DNA of 64,000 nt, taken from Ianthella basta. Its lineage: Eukaryota; Porifera; Demospongiae; Verongiida; Ianthellidae. Positions within the stretch are counted from its first letter, which is position 1. The number at the start of each line of letters is the position of its first letter. The stretch is taken from the NCBI GenBank assembly GCA_964019415.1, contig OZ025869.1:13952455-14016454 (forward strand). Direction: 5' to 3'. Under the pieces are notes generated by a model. The model was given only the letters and a program-made list of their open reading frames with translations. It was not told where the DNA came from and searched no databases. Made by a program: the position numbers and the translations under genes. Positions 25,186-35,319 of this stretch are shown here, one piece after another.

Positions 25186-25980
25186 CTCAATTGCAAGGCC
25201 TGTATGATCTGTGGTGTCAGCATCACTGGATATTGTCATGCAACATACCACTAGGCTGGCATTGTAATGTGTATATGTAATGTTTATGTGGTTCAGTTTA
25301 TACAGTTTTTATGTAATATACTTTTGTACACGACTATAAAATTGATGACCAGTGATTTGTGATTGATTGTGTTCAAATAACACTATGATTATAATTTATA
25401 ATGATGGTGCCACTCAGTCTGCCACATGCATTATACTTAGTAGCTGTGTGTGGCGTTCCACTTGGACTGATTGAGTAGCTGTTATCAAGGTGAATTTGAT
25501 CTTGGTTGGAGGGAACGTACAATGCTTCACCTGAACAAGGCCTTAGACAGAGATTCAATCAATCCAACACACTACTTAGATTGATTAAAGAAAACAGACG
25601 TGCATAAAAATACGGATTTAAAAGCCTTCGGAAAATACAAGTCATGTGCATGCACATAACACCAAAAGCAAATTACAAGTCAGCCAGCAACGAGGTGCGT
25701 GTATAAGTCATACCAGTGCATACACATGCAGCAGCAACACAATAGCATAAATACAACTTTGTCACACTGTGAACGCACCCATAGTTTAATCAGCAAGGGG
25801 TTAGGATATCTGTATAAGTATAATTATGATACTGTAGAGGTTCATTACTGCGTGGTCACGACAGCAGCTCAGCAGCTCCGTCACCATGCATAATCAAATT
25901 AAGCTAGGCCCCTCCCTTGTGCGTGGGCTGCTACATAACTGCAACGTCACTGCATGTCCAGCAAGCTAACTCCGGAAATG
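25186..25980. other. Intergenic stretch
   Basis: No gene or clear repeat is visible. The 3' part becomes less AT-rich toward the promoter of the 26092 gene. Confidence 0.4.
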
Positions 25981-25981
25981 C

Positions 25982-25988
25982 TATATAA
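25982..25988 (+). promoter_or_regulatory. TATA box of the 26092 effector gene
   Basis: TATATAA occurs inside CTATATAACG, 104-110 bp upstream of the ATG at 26092, next to a TCCGGAAATG motif. It is the only clear TATA element in the immediate flank. Confidence 0.55.
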
Positions 25989-26091
25989 CGCCTAGAACTA
26001 TATGCACATAGCAGTCTACGGATTGCTCGAAAGCCCACGCTGCGAGCAGCGAGCTGTACTGGACTGAGGGTGTTTAGCAGCGCAAGTGCCA

Positions 26092-27024
26092 ATGGCCAAG
26101 AAGGCCCTGTCAAAGACGATCCAAGGGATTGGTGATCTAACGGGTGCCGTCGAGAGTGGAGGTGCACTGATCGACGCATTCCAAGACTTGAGTTCCACTG
26201 TGTTAACAGTTGTAGACAAAGCGCTGGCGGTCCTTCAAGAGGATTACAGTGAAGAAATCAAGCGCATCTATCAAGTGAAGACTGCTCTGCACGACCTGAA
26301 GTTGGCCGTCACGTGTGCCTACGCTTTCTTGGACAAGGTGGACGACGTATTTCACTATTGCCAGAGCGATTCAATGAACGCTGCCAGAAGAGGACTGAAA
26401 CCTTCTTCTCCAAATCTAGCGCCCTTGCGTCATCTGATGGGTCTGCTGACGAAGTCATTGACTAGGGCTGAAACTAAGTATTTGGAACTCGTGGGAGCCT
26501 GCGAAACAGCTAGCCACAGCTGCAGAGAAGCAGCGGAGGTCTGCGCACGCAAGGAAAGAGAATCCCGCAACAAGAAGTGGACAACAGGTGTTCTTGGGAC
26601 AGCATCAACGATTGTACTAGTTGCTGGAGCTGCTACGGTGCCCACGCTTGCAGCAAGTGTCGTAATTGGTGCTGTTGGAATTGGGACAGGTGTGGCTACA
26701 TACACCGTATACAGTGATTATAAGAAAAGTGAGGCATCATTCAGGAGGATGCGGGCGGAGTTTGACTCCCTCTTGGATTATGCACATGACCTCCACGAGG
26801 AAATGGCCGTAGTTCATGTCTCACTGGAGAATATTGCGGCACAACTTGACAGCATTGATCACTGTATTAGAAAGAGGACAAACGTGGTTATGATCAAAGG
26901 TGCTCTGAAGCATTTGAATGCAGTATGCGCAGACTCGTACTACTCCACCTCAAAAAACAGAAATCGTGTGAGAGGCAAAACAAAGAAACTCAAGGCCAAA
27001 TTCAAATGTGTGTATACTTATTAA
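26092..27024 (+). CDS. Effector-only family protein with glycine-containing hairpin (310 aa)
   Basis: An intact single-exon effector without a CARD. I chose the ATG at 26092 (MAKKALSK) because the upstream GTG is not a credible start in an animal gene. Residues 1-50 are amphipathic. Family motifs follow: EEIKRIYQVKTALHD (54-68), FLDKVDDVFHYCQSDSM (79-95), LAPLRHLMGLL (109-119), and a cysteine helix with CREAAEVCARKE (144-155). The hydrophobic double segment spans about 165-206 (TGVLGTASTIVLVAGAA, then ASVVIGAVGIGTGVA) and is followed by KKSEASFRRM and VCADSYYSTSKNR. The C-terminus is very basic. The coding sequence is less AT-rich than its surroundings and free of lesions, consistent with continuing selection. 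The decayed copy at 30630-31863 descends from this type. A membrane role is inferred from the hairpin. Confidence 0.82.
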   Translation: MAKKALSKTIQGIGDLTGAVESGGALIDAFQDLSSTVLTVVDKALAVLQEDYSEEIKRIYQVKTALHDLKLAVTCAYAFLDKVDDVFHYCQSDSMNAARRGLKPSSPNLAPLRHLMGLLTKSLTRAETKYLELVGACETASHSCREAAEVCARKERESRNKKWTTGVLGTASTIVLVAGAATVPTLAASVVIGAVGIGTGVATYTVYSDYKKSEASFRRMRAEFDSLLDYAHDLHEEMAVVHVSLENIAAQLDSIDHCIRKRTNVVMIKGALKHLNAVCADSYYSTSKNRNRVRGKTKKLKAKFKCVYTY

Positions 27025-28033
27025 ACAGCATACAATTCAACGCAGTGTTTTACTATTTCATGTTGTTGATATATGTATCTGAAAGCATACCAGACTAAGT
27101 ATACACTTTGAATGGAATAGTTTCTCTACACTTTTATTATGCTCATACTCAGTTGTGTAATATAGTTCATTAGGCTGTACTTTAAGTTTTGTAATAATCA
27201 TGTACTTCAATTAGTGCGTATTTTAATGTATTAGCTTCGTATATACGTATCCAGGCGGTCTGTTGATAATTAGCAGGGACAGGAGAGATGCATGCGCAAT
27301 TAATCAAAAGGGCATGGGTAATGATGCTTCAAAAGGTTTGCGTACTGTGCTGTATACATTTATTGGGCATGGCCACAAGATGAAACACTGTAACCATGCA
27401 ATATCTATCCCTAACCATATACATATACCACATAATACTATTCAAAATTCAGTAATTGATAGTTATAGATGTTTGGCAGATTTAAGGGGATCATGTGATC
27501 ACTAAAAATTTATGATTTGGTGTATGCATGCACCACACATGTAAGCTCCATTGCATCTCACACTGTGTTTGGTAAATTGCAAGTAAGCCTCATTATTTTT
27601 CATGCCAGATTGACCCACGGCCATATATGTGTACACTATATAGGAAGGCCAAAAACTGTCAAGTTACACTGACAGTATGTTGCACATGTTCTGCATGGCA
27701 GAATGCACTAGCTTAGGGATGTTGTATTATAGTATTGCATATAATATGTGTGTGTGTCATTAGGTGAAGCTAATAACAACAACATACATGGAAAAGAGAA
27801 TTTTTTTGCAAGAAATGATGGAATGTTTTGACCTGAGGGCTCGTGAACTGGTATAATAGTGTTAGGGCTTGCTATAACCTGTGAAAGGTGCCTTGAATGG
27901 AGTACACGTACCCCAAAATATAGTGAGTTTTTAAAGCAAACATGAGTCTCTGTATAGTGGAGAAATTACTAGCTGAAAACTGTATGAATTACTAGGCTAT
28001 TATTCTTATCAGTATCCCTCTACCAACATATAC

Positions 28034-28230
28034 ATTGTTGTGGAACCTCAGAAATAAGACCACCATCTGGGCCATGCAAAGTGGTCTTATTTCAGGATGG
28101 TCTTAATTCTGAGAATATGCAATCAAATACATAATACATCTGTATGTTATTTGGGACTAAACCAAAGCGGTCTTATTTCTAAGGTGGTCGTTTAATAAAG
28201 GTTGTTGTTTAGCTGGGTTTCACTGTACAA
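28034..28230. mobile_element. Possible Tc1/mariner-like MITE remnant
   Basis: The left part begins TGGAACCTCAGAAATAAGACC and the right part ends with a GGGTTTCACTGTA-type terminus, giving an imperfect inverted arrangement. Internal GTGGTCTTATTT repeats occur. The same element sits at about 39616-39808 in the paralogous segment, so it predates that duplication. There is no clean target duplication. Confidence 0.35.
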
Positions 28231-28436
28231 TTTGTGCACTGTTACAATACATACTAGAATTCCTTCATTGTAGGGTAAGTACAAAGGTACACAGTGTAAC
28301 AGGAAACAGGCAAAGAAAGGATTAGTAGTTCATGCAAGATGAGTATGAAACATGCAGCTGTAAATGATCCAAACTTTGCACAGCTGCTCACATAAAGCAG
28401 TGGCAGATCTAGGATTTCTGAAAGGTGGTGGAGATG

Positions 28437-28457
28437 GGGGGGGGGGGGGGGGGGGGG
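28437..28457. repeat. Poly-G tract
   Basis: About 20 consecutive G residues preceded by GGTGGAGATG. The paralogous segment near 40000 lacks the tract. Confidence 0.9.
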
Positions 28458-29129
28458 CTAAAGTAGTCAGGTGTGCACAGTGCCTCTAAAGTATTGCCAC
28501 CACTCCTAATTCTGTTCTAAAATCTGCCCATATACAACTAGCAAAGGGGCTCCGTTGCACCCCTGGATTTCCCTAGATCTACCACAGTCAAGCATTGACA
28601 ACCTTCACAGTGCCTGCTGTTGAACATGTTAAGCGATCATGGGTATACCCAGTGAAACTGATATTGCCGTGAAGCTCCACCACACTCATAATTTAATTGG
28701 ACTACCTGTACATGTGCAGCCAGAATGGCTATCACCGTTAGAACTAGCTAGCTAGCTATTGATAAACATGACTTGTGACATGTGCCAGCTGTGGAGTGAT
28801 CATGCTTCAATCCCCATATATTATGTACATGCATACACATGGATGTGTATCTGACACTGTGCTGAGTCTTCACACTTTCTCGGATCCATTTCTGGCCGGC
28901 TGTTGGCTAGGTTATATTTCAAAGGCTTCTCAAAGATCACTATAGCACAATACATACCCCTGCTGTTTAACGCAAGCCAACCTGTGTAAGAGGCTAGCAT
29001 TAGTGCATTAGTGCATACAGATAATTGTGTAAGTATTTCAATGTAGTCCTTTGGAATATCAAAGTTGAGATACGTATTTGTGCCCTTCGCACTTTGTACA
29101 CCCACATACATGCAGTGCCTCATTCAACT

Positions 29130-29794
29130 CACATTGGAGCAAGCTGTTAATTGGTGCTAGCCCATGCAATCATGTTGACACCTCTTACCCACACCTACCA
29201 CCTGGTTAATTTGATTGATAAACTGGGTCGTTCAGTTGCACTGCATGGCCAAAAGTAGCTAGCTACTACGAGCTTATGGGATGCTTTCTTGCAACACAGC
29301 TAGTCAAATCTGTGAAGAGTCAACTGAATTGTGTTCACACATTGAGAAAGAGGTCCTTCATGGTGCGAAAGAGGTCCATGATACATGGAAATATAGACAG
29401 TACCCACCTTTCCATCTATGACATCACGTTTGGAACCAGCAAAATAGTGTGCTTGGGGCTCACTGCCGTTATAGGAGCTGTTGGGACCCATTTTGTAGCT
29501 AGGAAATTTGAAAAAAGTGAGGCATCATTCAGGAGTATTCATGGGGAGTATAACAATCTCACGATTGATTCGTTGAATCTCCAAGATGATATTTTTGATA
29601 CTCATAGCACACTGGAGAGTATGGCGGCACAAATCGAGAGCATAAACTACTCAGCTAACATTGCAAGCATCACTTTGCTTCAAGAAGCTATGACATGTTT
29701 GAGTACAGTATGCACAAACTCTGGCAACACTACATCAATGTGCAGAGACCAACTCAGGGCTAGAATTCAAGAACTCAATGCTAAATACAGCTAA
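29130..29794 (+). pseudogene. Decayed effector copy with readable C-terminal half
   Basis: The 5' part (29150-29450) is the frameshifted fragment also seen at 5340, 45230 and 58980. From about 29420 an open frame to the stop at 29794 encodes part of the hydrophobic segment, then FEKSEASFRSIHGEY and SMAAQIESINYSA and an ending VCTNSGNTTSMC. The N-terminal domain and CARD are missing, and no plausible start joins the parts. It may be part of an unrecognised spliced gene, but a pseudogene is more likely. Confidence 0.65.
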
Positions 29795-30629
29795 GTGTAC
29801 GAGATAAATGAAGAAATGTCTTAGATTTTTGTGTTTATTTTTACATCAAACTGATACCTTTATTATGCATAATACCCTGGCCATTAACTTTGCACAGTTC
29901 TAGTATTCGGGGGCATGTTCAGTTTCATTGAAAGACTGATTGCACTAAAGTTTAGATGCCTTTTGAAGTAAGATCAACATTACAAGCACTGTGACAGGTA
30001 GTAGCTTTACCCTCTACCCTCATATGACAGAGGTCAGAGTAGACCATGCAAATTTTCATCCCATACTAGAATATGGAGCTGCTGCATGAATCACAGAATG
30101 GTGCATGCATGCTCATGCATGATTCATACAAAGCACATCATCTTTGACAGTGCTATAGTTTATTAATAAGTGAAGCTGTCTGGTGTGGCCCACTCTGCAT
30201 GCAAGGGACTTCTTAAGGGGAAGTCCCATGCCTGAGTTTACTGACAACTCAGTACTTAGTCTAGCTGTTTACACTATAACAGGGGCAACATTCTTCACAC
30301 ACCCAAGGCCACACCACAAGAATTCCACTGTTAAGGAATTACCATACAAGTGCGCTTTCCTAATCACCTGTGTATTACAGATGACTCCACAATGCATGCG
30401 TAAGCTAAATGGCCATGCACCTTGTGGAGTGCATGTGGTGATGGTTTTAAACAATTTATTACTATCTGATCGATGTTTACATGCATCCAGTCCCGCAATC
30501 GATAAATTCACAAGATTCACAGTGTGCATGGTTGGGACTGATATCTCCTAAGTTAATAAAGTGGATGAGGCCGGAGGAGGAGCATGTTGCTTCTTCCAGG
30601 CCAAGTAGCTATGGAAGTTGTGGGTACCT
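29795..30629. other. Intergenic stretch
   Basis: No recognisable gene. The ORF at 30183-30551 has no motif and probably arises by chance. Confidence 0.35.
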
Positions 30630-31863
30630 GGAAAAAGCTTGTCATAGCGCAGAGAAGCAGTAGAGATTTTGTAGCTTGCAAGGAAGGAGAATCCGGCAAC
30701 AAAAGCGGACAACAGATGTTAACCCTTGCATGCGATAAGAACAACAGCAACAATAATTACACTAAATATAGTGACTGGGGCTATACTATACAATGCCCAT
30801 GCTTACAGCATGTAGTCTCGCGTAGCCAGACCGCCATCTTTGCTCAGACCCCGCCTTCGCAAAAGACGGTCTGGGAGCTTACGCCGGTTTTTTTCCTGAC
30901 AGGAGTCCGAGGAAGTTGGGACCGACGATTATTCATGATTCCCTTATAAGGCAGGAAGGCGGCGCTAACACCTTGCGCTGCGGTCGCTCGCTCCCAGGTG
31001 TTAAGCCTGCACGTGACCTCACTGTGTACACAAACACGCAATGATTAGGAACTGATCAGGGCACGCTGCAAACAAACACGCACGCACAGTTCACGTTAGT
31101 TGGCAGGCTACAAACGTAGATTGCTATCTGCCGCCGGCCTAATGCATGCCTAATGCTATCTCCCATCCTCTACCTCTGCAGCTGAGTGTCCACAACACAG
31201 AACAGCAAAGACACATGCAGTTGGGTTCTTTTACAACTTTGAAGAATAACTCAGCAGCACTGTTATGCAATGTGTGTCACAATGGCATACATATAATCTA
31301 TGAATTATCATATTATATGTATGGGTTGGCTGGGGCTGAGCGTATACACTCAGCCCCAGCCAACCTTGAGGTGGCACACTGCAGCTCCATGGAGCTCCAC
31401 ATGGATTATATGTAGCGTGTCATTGTCCATTTAATAACAATTGCACTATAGTGGTTGGGGCTACCACTGCTACAGTGACCACACTTAATTAAAGCAAGTG
31501 TCCTAATCGGTGCAGTTGGGACAGGTGTGACTACGTACACCGTATACAATGATTATTAGAAGAGTGAGGCATCATTCAGAAGGATGCAGGAGGAATTTGA
31601 CTGTCTCTTGGAGTATTATGCCCATGCATGCACTCTGCAAGGGAATGGCTGAAATTCATGTCACACTGCAGAATATTGTGGAGCAACTGGACAGCATTGC
31701 GTGCTGTATTACAAAGAAGAAAGTTAACATGGTTATGATCATAGGTACTGTGAAGCATTTGAATGCAGTATGCACAGACTCGTACTACTCCACCTCAAGG
31801 AGAAGAGATTGTGTGTGGTGCAAGACAAAGGAACTCAAACCCAACTTCAAGCGTGTGTACTAA
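30630..31863 (+). pseudogene. Effector pseudogene split by an insertion
   Basis: Bases 30640-30720 match the cysteine-helix and pre-hairpin region of the 26092 gene (GCGCAGAGAAGCAGTAGAG against AGCTGCAGAGAAGCAGCGG). Bases 31455-31863 match its hairpin end and C-terminal domain, including a VCTDSYYSTSRRR-like segment. About 730 bp of unrelated sequence interrupts them; that insert contains a TAGTCTCGCG transposon terminus at 30815 and the hairpin at 31324. Frameshifts and an in-frame TAG near 31557 are present. Confidence 0.75.
31324..31365. repeat. Perfect 17-bp-arm hairpin
   Basis: GGTTGGCTGGGGCTGAG is followed by an 8-nt spacer and its exact reverse complement. It lies within the insertion in the 30630-31863 pseudogene. 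It could be the core of a foldback element; no function is apparent. Confidence 0.8.
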
Positions 31864-32245
31864 AAGGTGTAATACTTCATCACAATGCTAACCATCTATG
31901 CACAATGAGTACATGCAAGCTACAGCTGCATACCTATTGATGAAGCATTCATGATTATACATGGAAAGTAAGATTATTTTATGGACAGTAATGGAAGTGG
32001 ATATTCAGAATTCAGAATAGCTATTGTAAGTCTCACATGGTCACATGATGTATGTCAGCAGTGAGGGTTATAAATTCAGTGTTAGTAATTCATAAACACG
32101 CTAAGTAACTTGGCTACATTGTCACGGTCCAATTGTTTACTGTGCTAGATTCCATGTACTCAATGCAAACCATTCCTCTTCATTAAACATGCAACCGCCT
32201 CTCATTTCCGGCGGAAGGCTGCATGACTGTTATTTTTCACACAAC

Positions 32246-32531
32246 ATGGACAAGAAGAGAAAAGGGGCGTTACAGAAGTACCATCAAGCCCTACGAACTA
32301 ACCTACTGGTGGGGAACTTCTTGCCAACTCTTCGTCAGCTGCTGACAGAGGTCGAGTACTCCCAAGTGAAAGACAGAGATGGCAACGTTGCACGAGTTGA
32401 CGAACTAATCGAGATCCTACTCACGAAGGAGAACAAGCACTTTGAAGGCTTTTGCACCGCTTTGGAACGGAACGGATACGAACATTGGTCAAAGAAATTA
32501 CGGGAAGAAGTCGATCAAGTCATTAGCAATG
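32246..32531 (+). CDS. Orphan CARD exon (C)
   Basis: This first exon encodes 95 residues of an intact CARD: LRTNLLVGNFLPTLRQLL, LTEVEYSQVKD, ELIEILLTKENKHFEGF and NGYEHWSKKL. It ends in a phase-1 donor (AATG|GTAAGT), like all other CARD exons here. I chose the ATG at 32246 because it aligns with the MDxxRK starts of the paralogs; an in-frame ATG at 32189 is an alternative. No effector exon is visible before the next CARD at 36366; the intervening 3.8 kb is filled with nested transposons, so the partner exon may be lost. Splicing past gene D's first exon into 36885 would be phase-compatible but is speculative. Confidence 0.7.
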
Positions 32532-33574
32532 GTAAGTGGTTTAATAGCTAACACAAAGTAATTTCTGGTAAGGGAAGGTGCACCCATTAGTAGTTAGCTA
32601 GCTTGCTTGCTATCCCCACAGTACGTTGGAACAAGCTAAATGTGATGCCGATGAGGTGGGAAAGAATGAGGCTGGTGATCGATGCATGCATCGAGTTTTA
32701 GCCAATAGGGTGGGGTCTTCAGAGTGGGTGAGGATAGCATATTGAATTAGCCTCGTCACGCCGTCCAAGTTAATTAGCGCGGGGGCGGAAAGGACGGCCT
32801 GGGAACCACTGTTTGCGCATGCGCAAAGATTTTCCAGCAAACAACTAGCTCGTAAGAGCTTCAGCTCTAGTTATTTGCCTGCCTTGCCTTAGAGAATACG
32901 TACGGCAAGGCTGTCGCGAAGAGCGCGGCTTCTGGAAGCTTCCTCGCTGTGGATATCCCTTTGCACTCACACACGTAGCAGCTAGCAGGAATGGCTAAGC
33001 CTACAATAGCAAAGAAATGCTATTTTGAAACGAGACGGAGAGTCAGACAGGCTGACATGTATACAATAGTCGGCGCACAACCTTATCGCGAGCCGTATTA
33101 GATCCAGACGACGTTAGCGAGACTGCTTTGCTCCCGTCAGTCCCGTGTGCAGTGTTTGAAAATCACTGGCACCGCATATCGAAGGGTTTCGGCAAAATGA
33201 CTAACGTCGGTAATTTTCTACCCAAACTGGACCGGTTCCGACTGTTCTGAGCGTTTTCCCAGCTGTCCATTTCATGGTTCACCTATACTCTTCTACACGT
33301 AGTCTCGCGGGGCCAGACCCTTTCTTCCGGTCTTGCGTAACCCGCCCGCCCGAAGATTTACGGAATTAGATTACGGAAACATATACGATGTTTTCCGGCG
33401 CCCCCAAAACTGGGGGGCGCTAGTCTCGCGTAGCCAGACCGCTCTCCCCTCCATTTTTTTTTATAAAATGACGTCATTGGGGAGGGGAGAAAATGTCTGG
33501 AGGACCTCCTATACACGACCCATTCAATGTCTGTGGGAACGTCCGACAAAGGAATATGCACAACGAGCACTTTG

Positions 33575-33746
33575 GAAAGGGTTGGTTCTCTAATACCAGC
33601 TTCACAACAGGAAGATCATCTTCGCCCTGAAGAAGAAGACCAGAGCATCTGGTCGAAACGTCGGCAAGGTTTTCAACCCTGTTGTGTAGCAGGTATTAGA
33701 GAACCAACCCTTTCTGATGCCTGAGCCAGCTGAGAAGCCCTCACTT
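33575..33746 (+). mobile_element. Short hammerhead-motif retroelement (Penelope-like type), copy 2
   Basis: A 172-bp insertion beginning GAAAGGGTTGGTTCTC and ending AGCCCTCACTT, homologous to 5471-5664. It is flanked by 14-bp direct repeats, CAACGAGCACTTTG (33561-33574) and CAACTAGCACTTTG (33747-33760), differing at one base. Target duplications of this length fit target-primed retrotransposition. The 5' inverted arm is shorter than in copy 1. Confidence 0.75.
33620..33672 (+). ncRNA. Hammerhead-ribozyme-like motif, copy 2
   Basis: CTGAAGA (33627-33633), a GACCAG/CTGGTC stem, GAAA (33655-33658) and CGTC occur in the order of a hammerhead core. Flanking GCC and GGC could form helix I. Four extra bases between the core and stem II mean this copy is probably inactive. 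Confidence 0.4.
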
Positions 33747-33824
33747 CAACTAGCACTTTGAAGTCGTGGTAGATGTGAACCGCAGGCGTGAAGACACGTG
33801 CATTGAGGGAGGGAGAAAAGGATA

Positions 33825-34020
33825 ATGGAGCTCACCGGAACAGCTACAATTGAGGAGGTAACGCGTAGAGCGGCGATGGACGCAGGATTTGTGGAGCTGA
33901 AGTCAGAGCAACTAAATGCCATCATGGAGTTTGTACATGGACGAGACGTGTTTAATCGCTTCCAACTGGATTCGGGAAGTTCCTTATTTCTGGGCTGATT
34001 CCAGCTCTCCGAGCGCTTCT
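33825..34020 (+). pseudogene. RecQ-type helicase N-terminal fragment
   Basis: An ATG at 33825 opens a frame containing VELKSEQLNAIMEFVHGRDV. After a one-base shift the frame continues as SLPTGFGKFLISGLIPAL, a Walker A motif in the context typical of RecQ-like helicases. The rest of the helicase is not recognisable before the transposon terminus. It is a captured or decayed fragment inside the 33421-34457 element. Confidence 0.6.
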
Positions 34021-34861
34021 ACCTCCTGGCTTTTCTTTCCGAAGTTTACAAAAGATTGTCGGCATCCTTTACAAACCACACTCCCTTCCTCGAACGCCTC
34101 CTGCAGGTCTAGCATTGCAGATAACATGTTCTCACCGTTGGCAATAATTGTACAGCGAAGAGACTCGCTAGCAGTACCGAACAGTCATTGGTAGTTCCTC
34201 CTGTCTGTCCAAGATCGTTTGCAGAAGCAGCAGCATTTCGCTTCCATTTTGTTGGAAACTGACTATCTCAGCTGCAGCTGGAATAACACCTTGCAATGCT
34301 GACCGCAAACCACTTATCCCCTAAGATGTTAAGTAAACAATTACACGTGGGTGGAAAGGGTCGTGTATAAGCGGTCCTCCAGACCCTTTCTCCCCTCCCC
34401 TATGATGTCATTTTATAAAAAATTGAGGGGAGAAAGCGGTCTGGCTACGCGAGACTAGGGGGCACGGAAACAGTGGTGCCCAGGCCGTCCTTTCCGCCCC
34501 CGTGCTAATTAACTCGGACAGCCTGGGAACGACGCTAATTGAATGTATGAAAATTATAGGGTAATTACACCATTTCCTGGTCGGCTATAATAACGATAAA
34601 CCAGTGAGAAAAGTTGGTAAAGGGTGTACTTCAGCAGTACAAACGCATAATATTATACTTACTGGAAAACCATCTATTCCTTTAGAGGGGGTGAGAAAAT
34701 GAGCCGTTTTGTCGAGATCGCCTGGTGACACCATCCTCGGTCGTACTCACCATTTCCCCTACTCCCAGACATTTTTCCTAAAGTGGGACAGGCCTTAGGA
34801 ATTAGGGTGCTTTCGTTTAAGGCTTCGTTTAAGTGGCTGAGATCAGCAATACAACCATGGA

Positions 34862-35058
34862 TCAACATTCAGGGCACTTCCAAAAGGACTGGACAAGGTT
34901 GCTAGAGTCAGATAGCCCTACACAACAAAGATGATTCCATTTGGAACAACTGTGACAGCAAATCCAAGTGCCTTCTTCATCAGTTCCACAGGTGGTGCAA
35001 AATCCTTCATCCGCCTCTCCAGTATCAATCGGCACATGTATGTCTGCCTTCACTCTGC
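34862..35058 (-). CDS. PHD-finger terminal exon (partial gene)
   Basis: The minus-strand frame encodes a PHD-type zinc finger, with FCTTCGTDEEGTWICCHSC, then KWNHLCC and WKCPEC directly before a TGA stop. A splice acceptor (GCTAG|GC, exon start 35058, phase 1) can join a possible upstream exon at about 35310-35180 (reading ELRIAPSSSARQIQMVGR), which ends in the phase-1 donor AGAA|GTTAGT. The gene further upstream is not recognised. Many transposases and chromatin proteins carry such fingers, and the pogo element in this window has one, so a transposon origin is possible. Confidence 0.45.
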
Positions 35059-35319
35059 CTAGCTATTGTCTGTTAATTTAAATCAGCAACCAAAATATGC
35101 ATATTTTGCTGCTGTCCGACAATTGGCAACTGCAGTAACTAGTATGCATTGAATTGTACTAACTTCTCTCAAGCACAGAAGTTCGTTTCAGTAGTGCATG
35201 CAGTTTGAATACCAATGAGTTCAATGTATCTTTCCGTAAGAAGGTTCGGCCAACCATTTGAATTTGTCGTGCACTTGAAGATGGTGCAATTCTTAGCTCC
35301 TCCTACTTCCTGCCAATTC

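Larger units (their letters stand above)
27050..29010. repeat. Segmental duplicate, paralogous to 38660-40440
   Basis: The stretch follows the 26092 gene and matches the sequence that follows gene D, in the same order. Landmarks are TACACTTTGAATGGAATAG, GGGCATGGCCACAAGATGAAAC, GTGGAACCTCAGAAATAAG and AAAGCAGTGGCAGATCTAGG. No genes are seen. The copy lacks the 121-bp MITE present at 39140-39260. Confidence 0.8.
33421..34457. mobile_element. Non-autonomous element with long TAGTCTCGCG inverted repeats, carrying a helicase fragment
   Basis: Inverted repeats of about 85 bp start TAGTCTCGCGTAGCCAGACC at both ends and stay similar through TATAAAATGACRTCAT to GTCTGGAGGACC. The same terminal motif bounds the 121-bp MITE at 39140, which has a 9-bp target duplication. 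The flanks here (GGGGGCGC and GGGGGCAC) are a near match. Inside are a RecQ-like helicase fragment and the hammerhead-type insertion. This resembles a Mutator-type element that has captured gene fragments. Confidence 0.65.
32740..34530. mobile_element. Composite of nested terminal-inverted-repeat DNA transposons
   Basis: The outer arms at about 32750-32812 and 34473-34525 are inverted copies of each other (landmarks GTTAATTAGC, GGGGGCGGAAAGGACGGCC and CACTGTTT), giving an element of about 1.8 kb. Inside lie another terminus starting TAGTCTCGCGGGGCCAGACC at 33301 and a second complete pair of ends at 33421 and 34457. The interior is CpG-rich. No transposase is encoded, so it is non-autonomous. 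Confidence 0.65.

Noticed and set aside
30183..30551. 122-codon plus-strand ORF
   Set aside because: No recognisable domain, a comparable ORF on the opposite strand, and no supporting splice or promoter signals.
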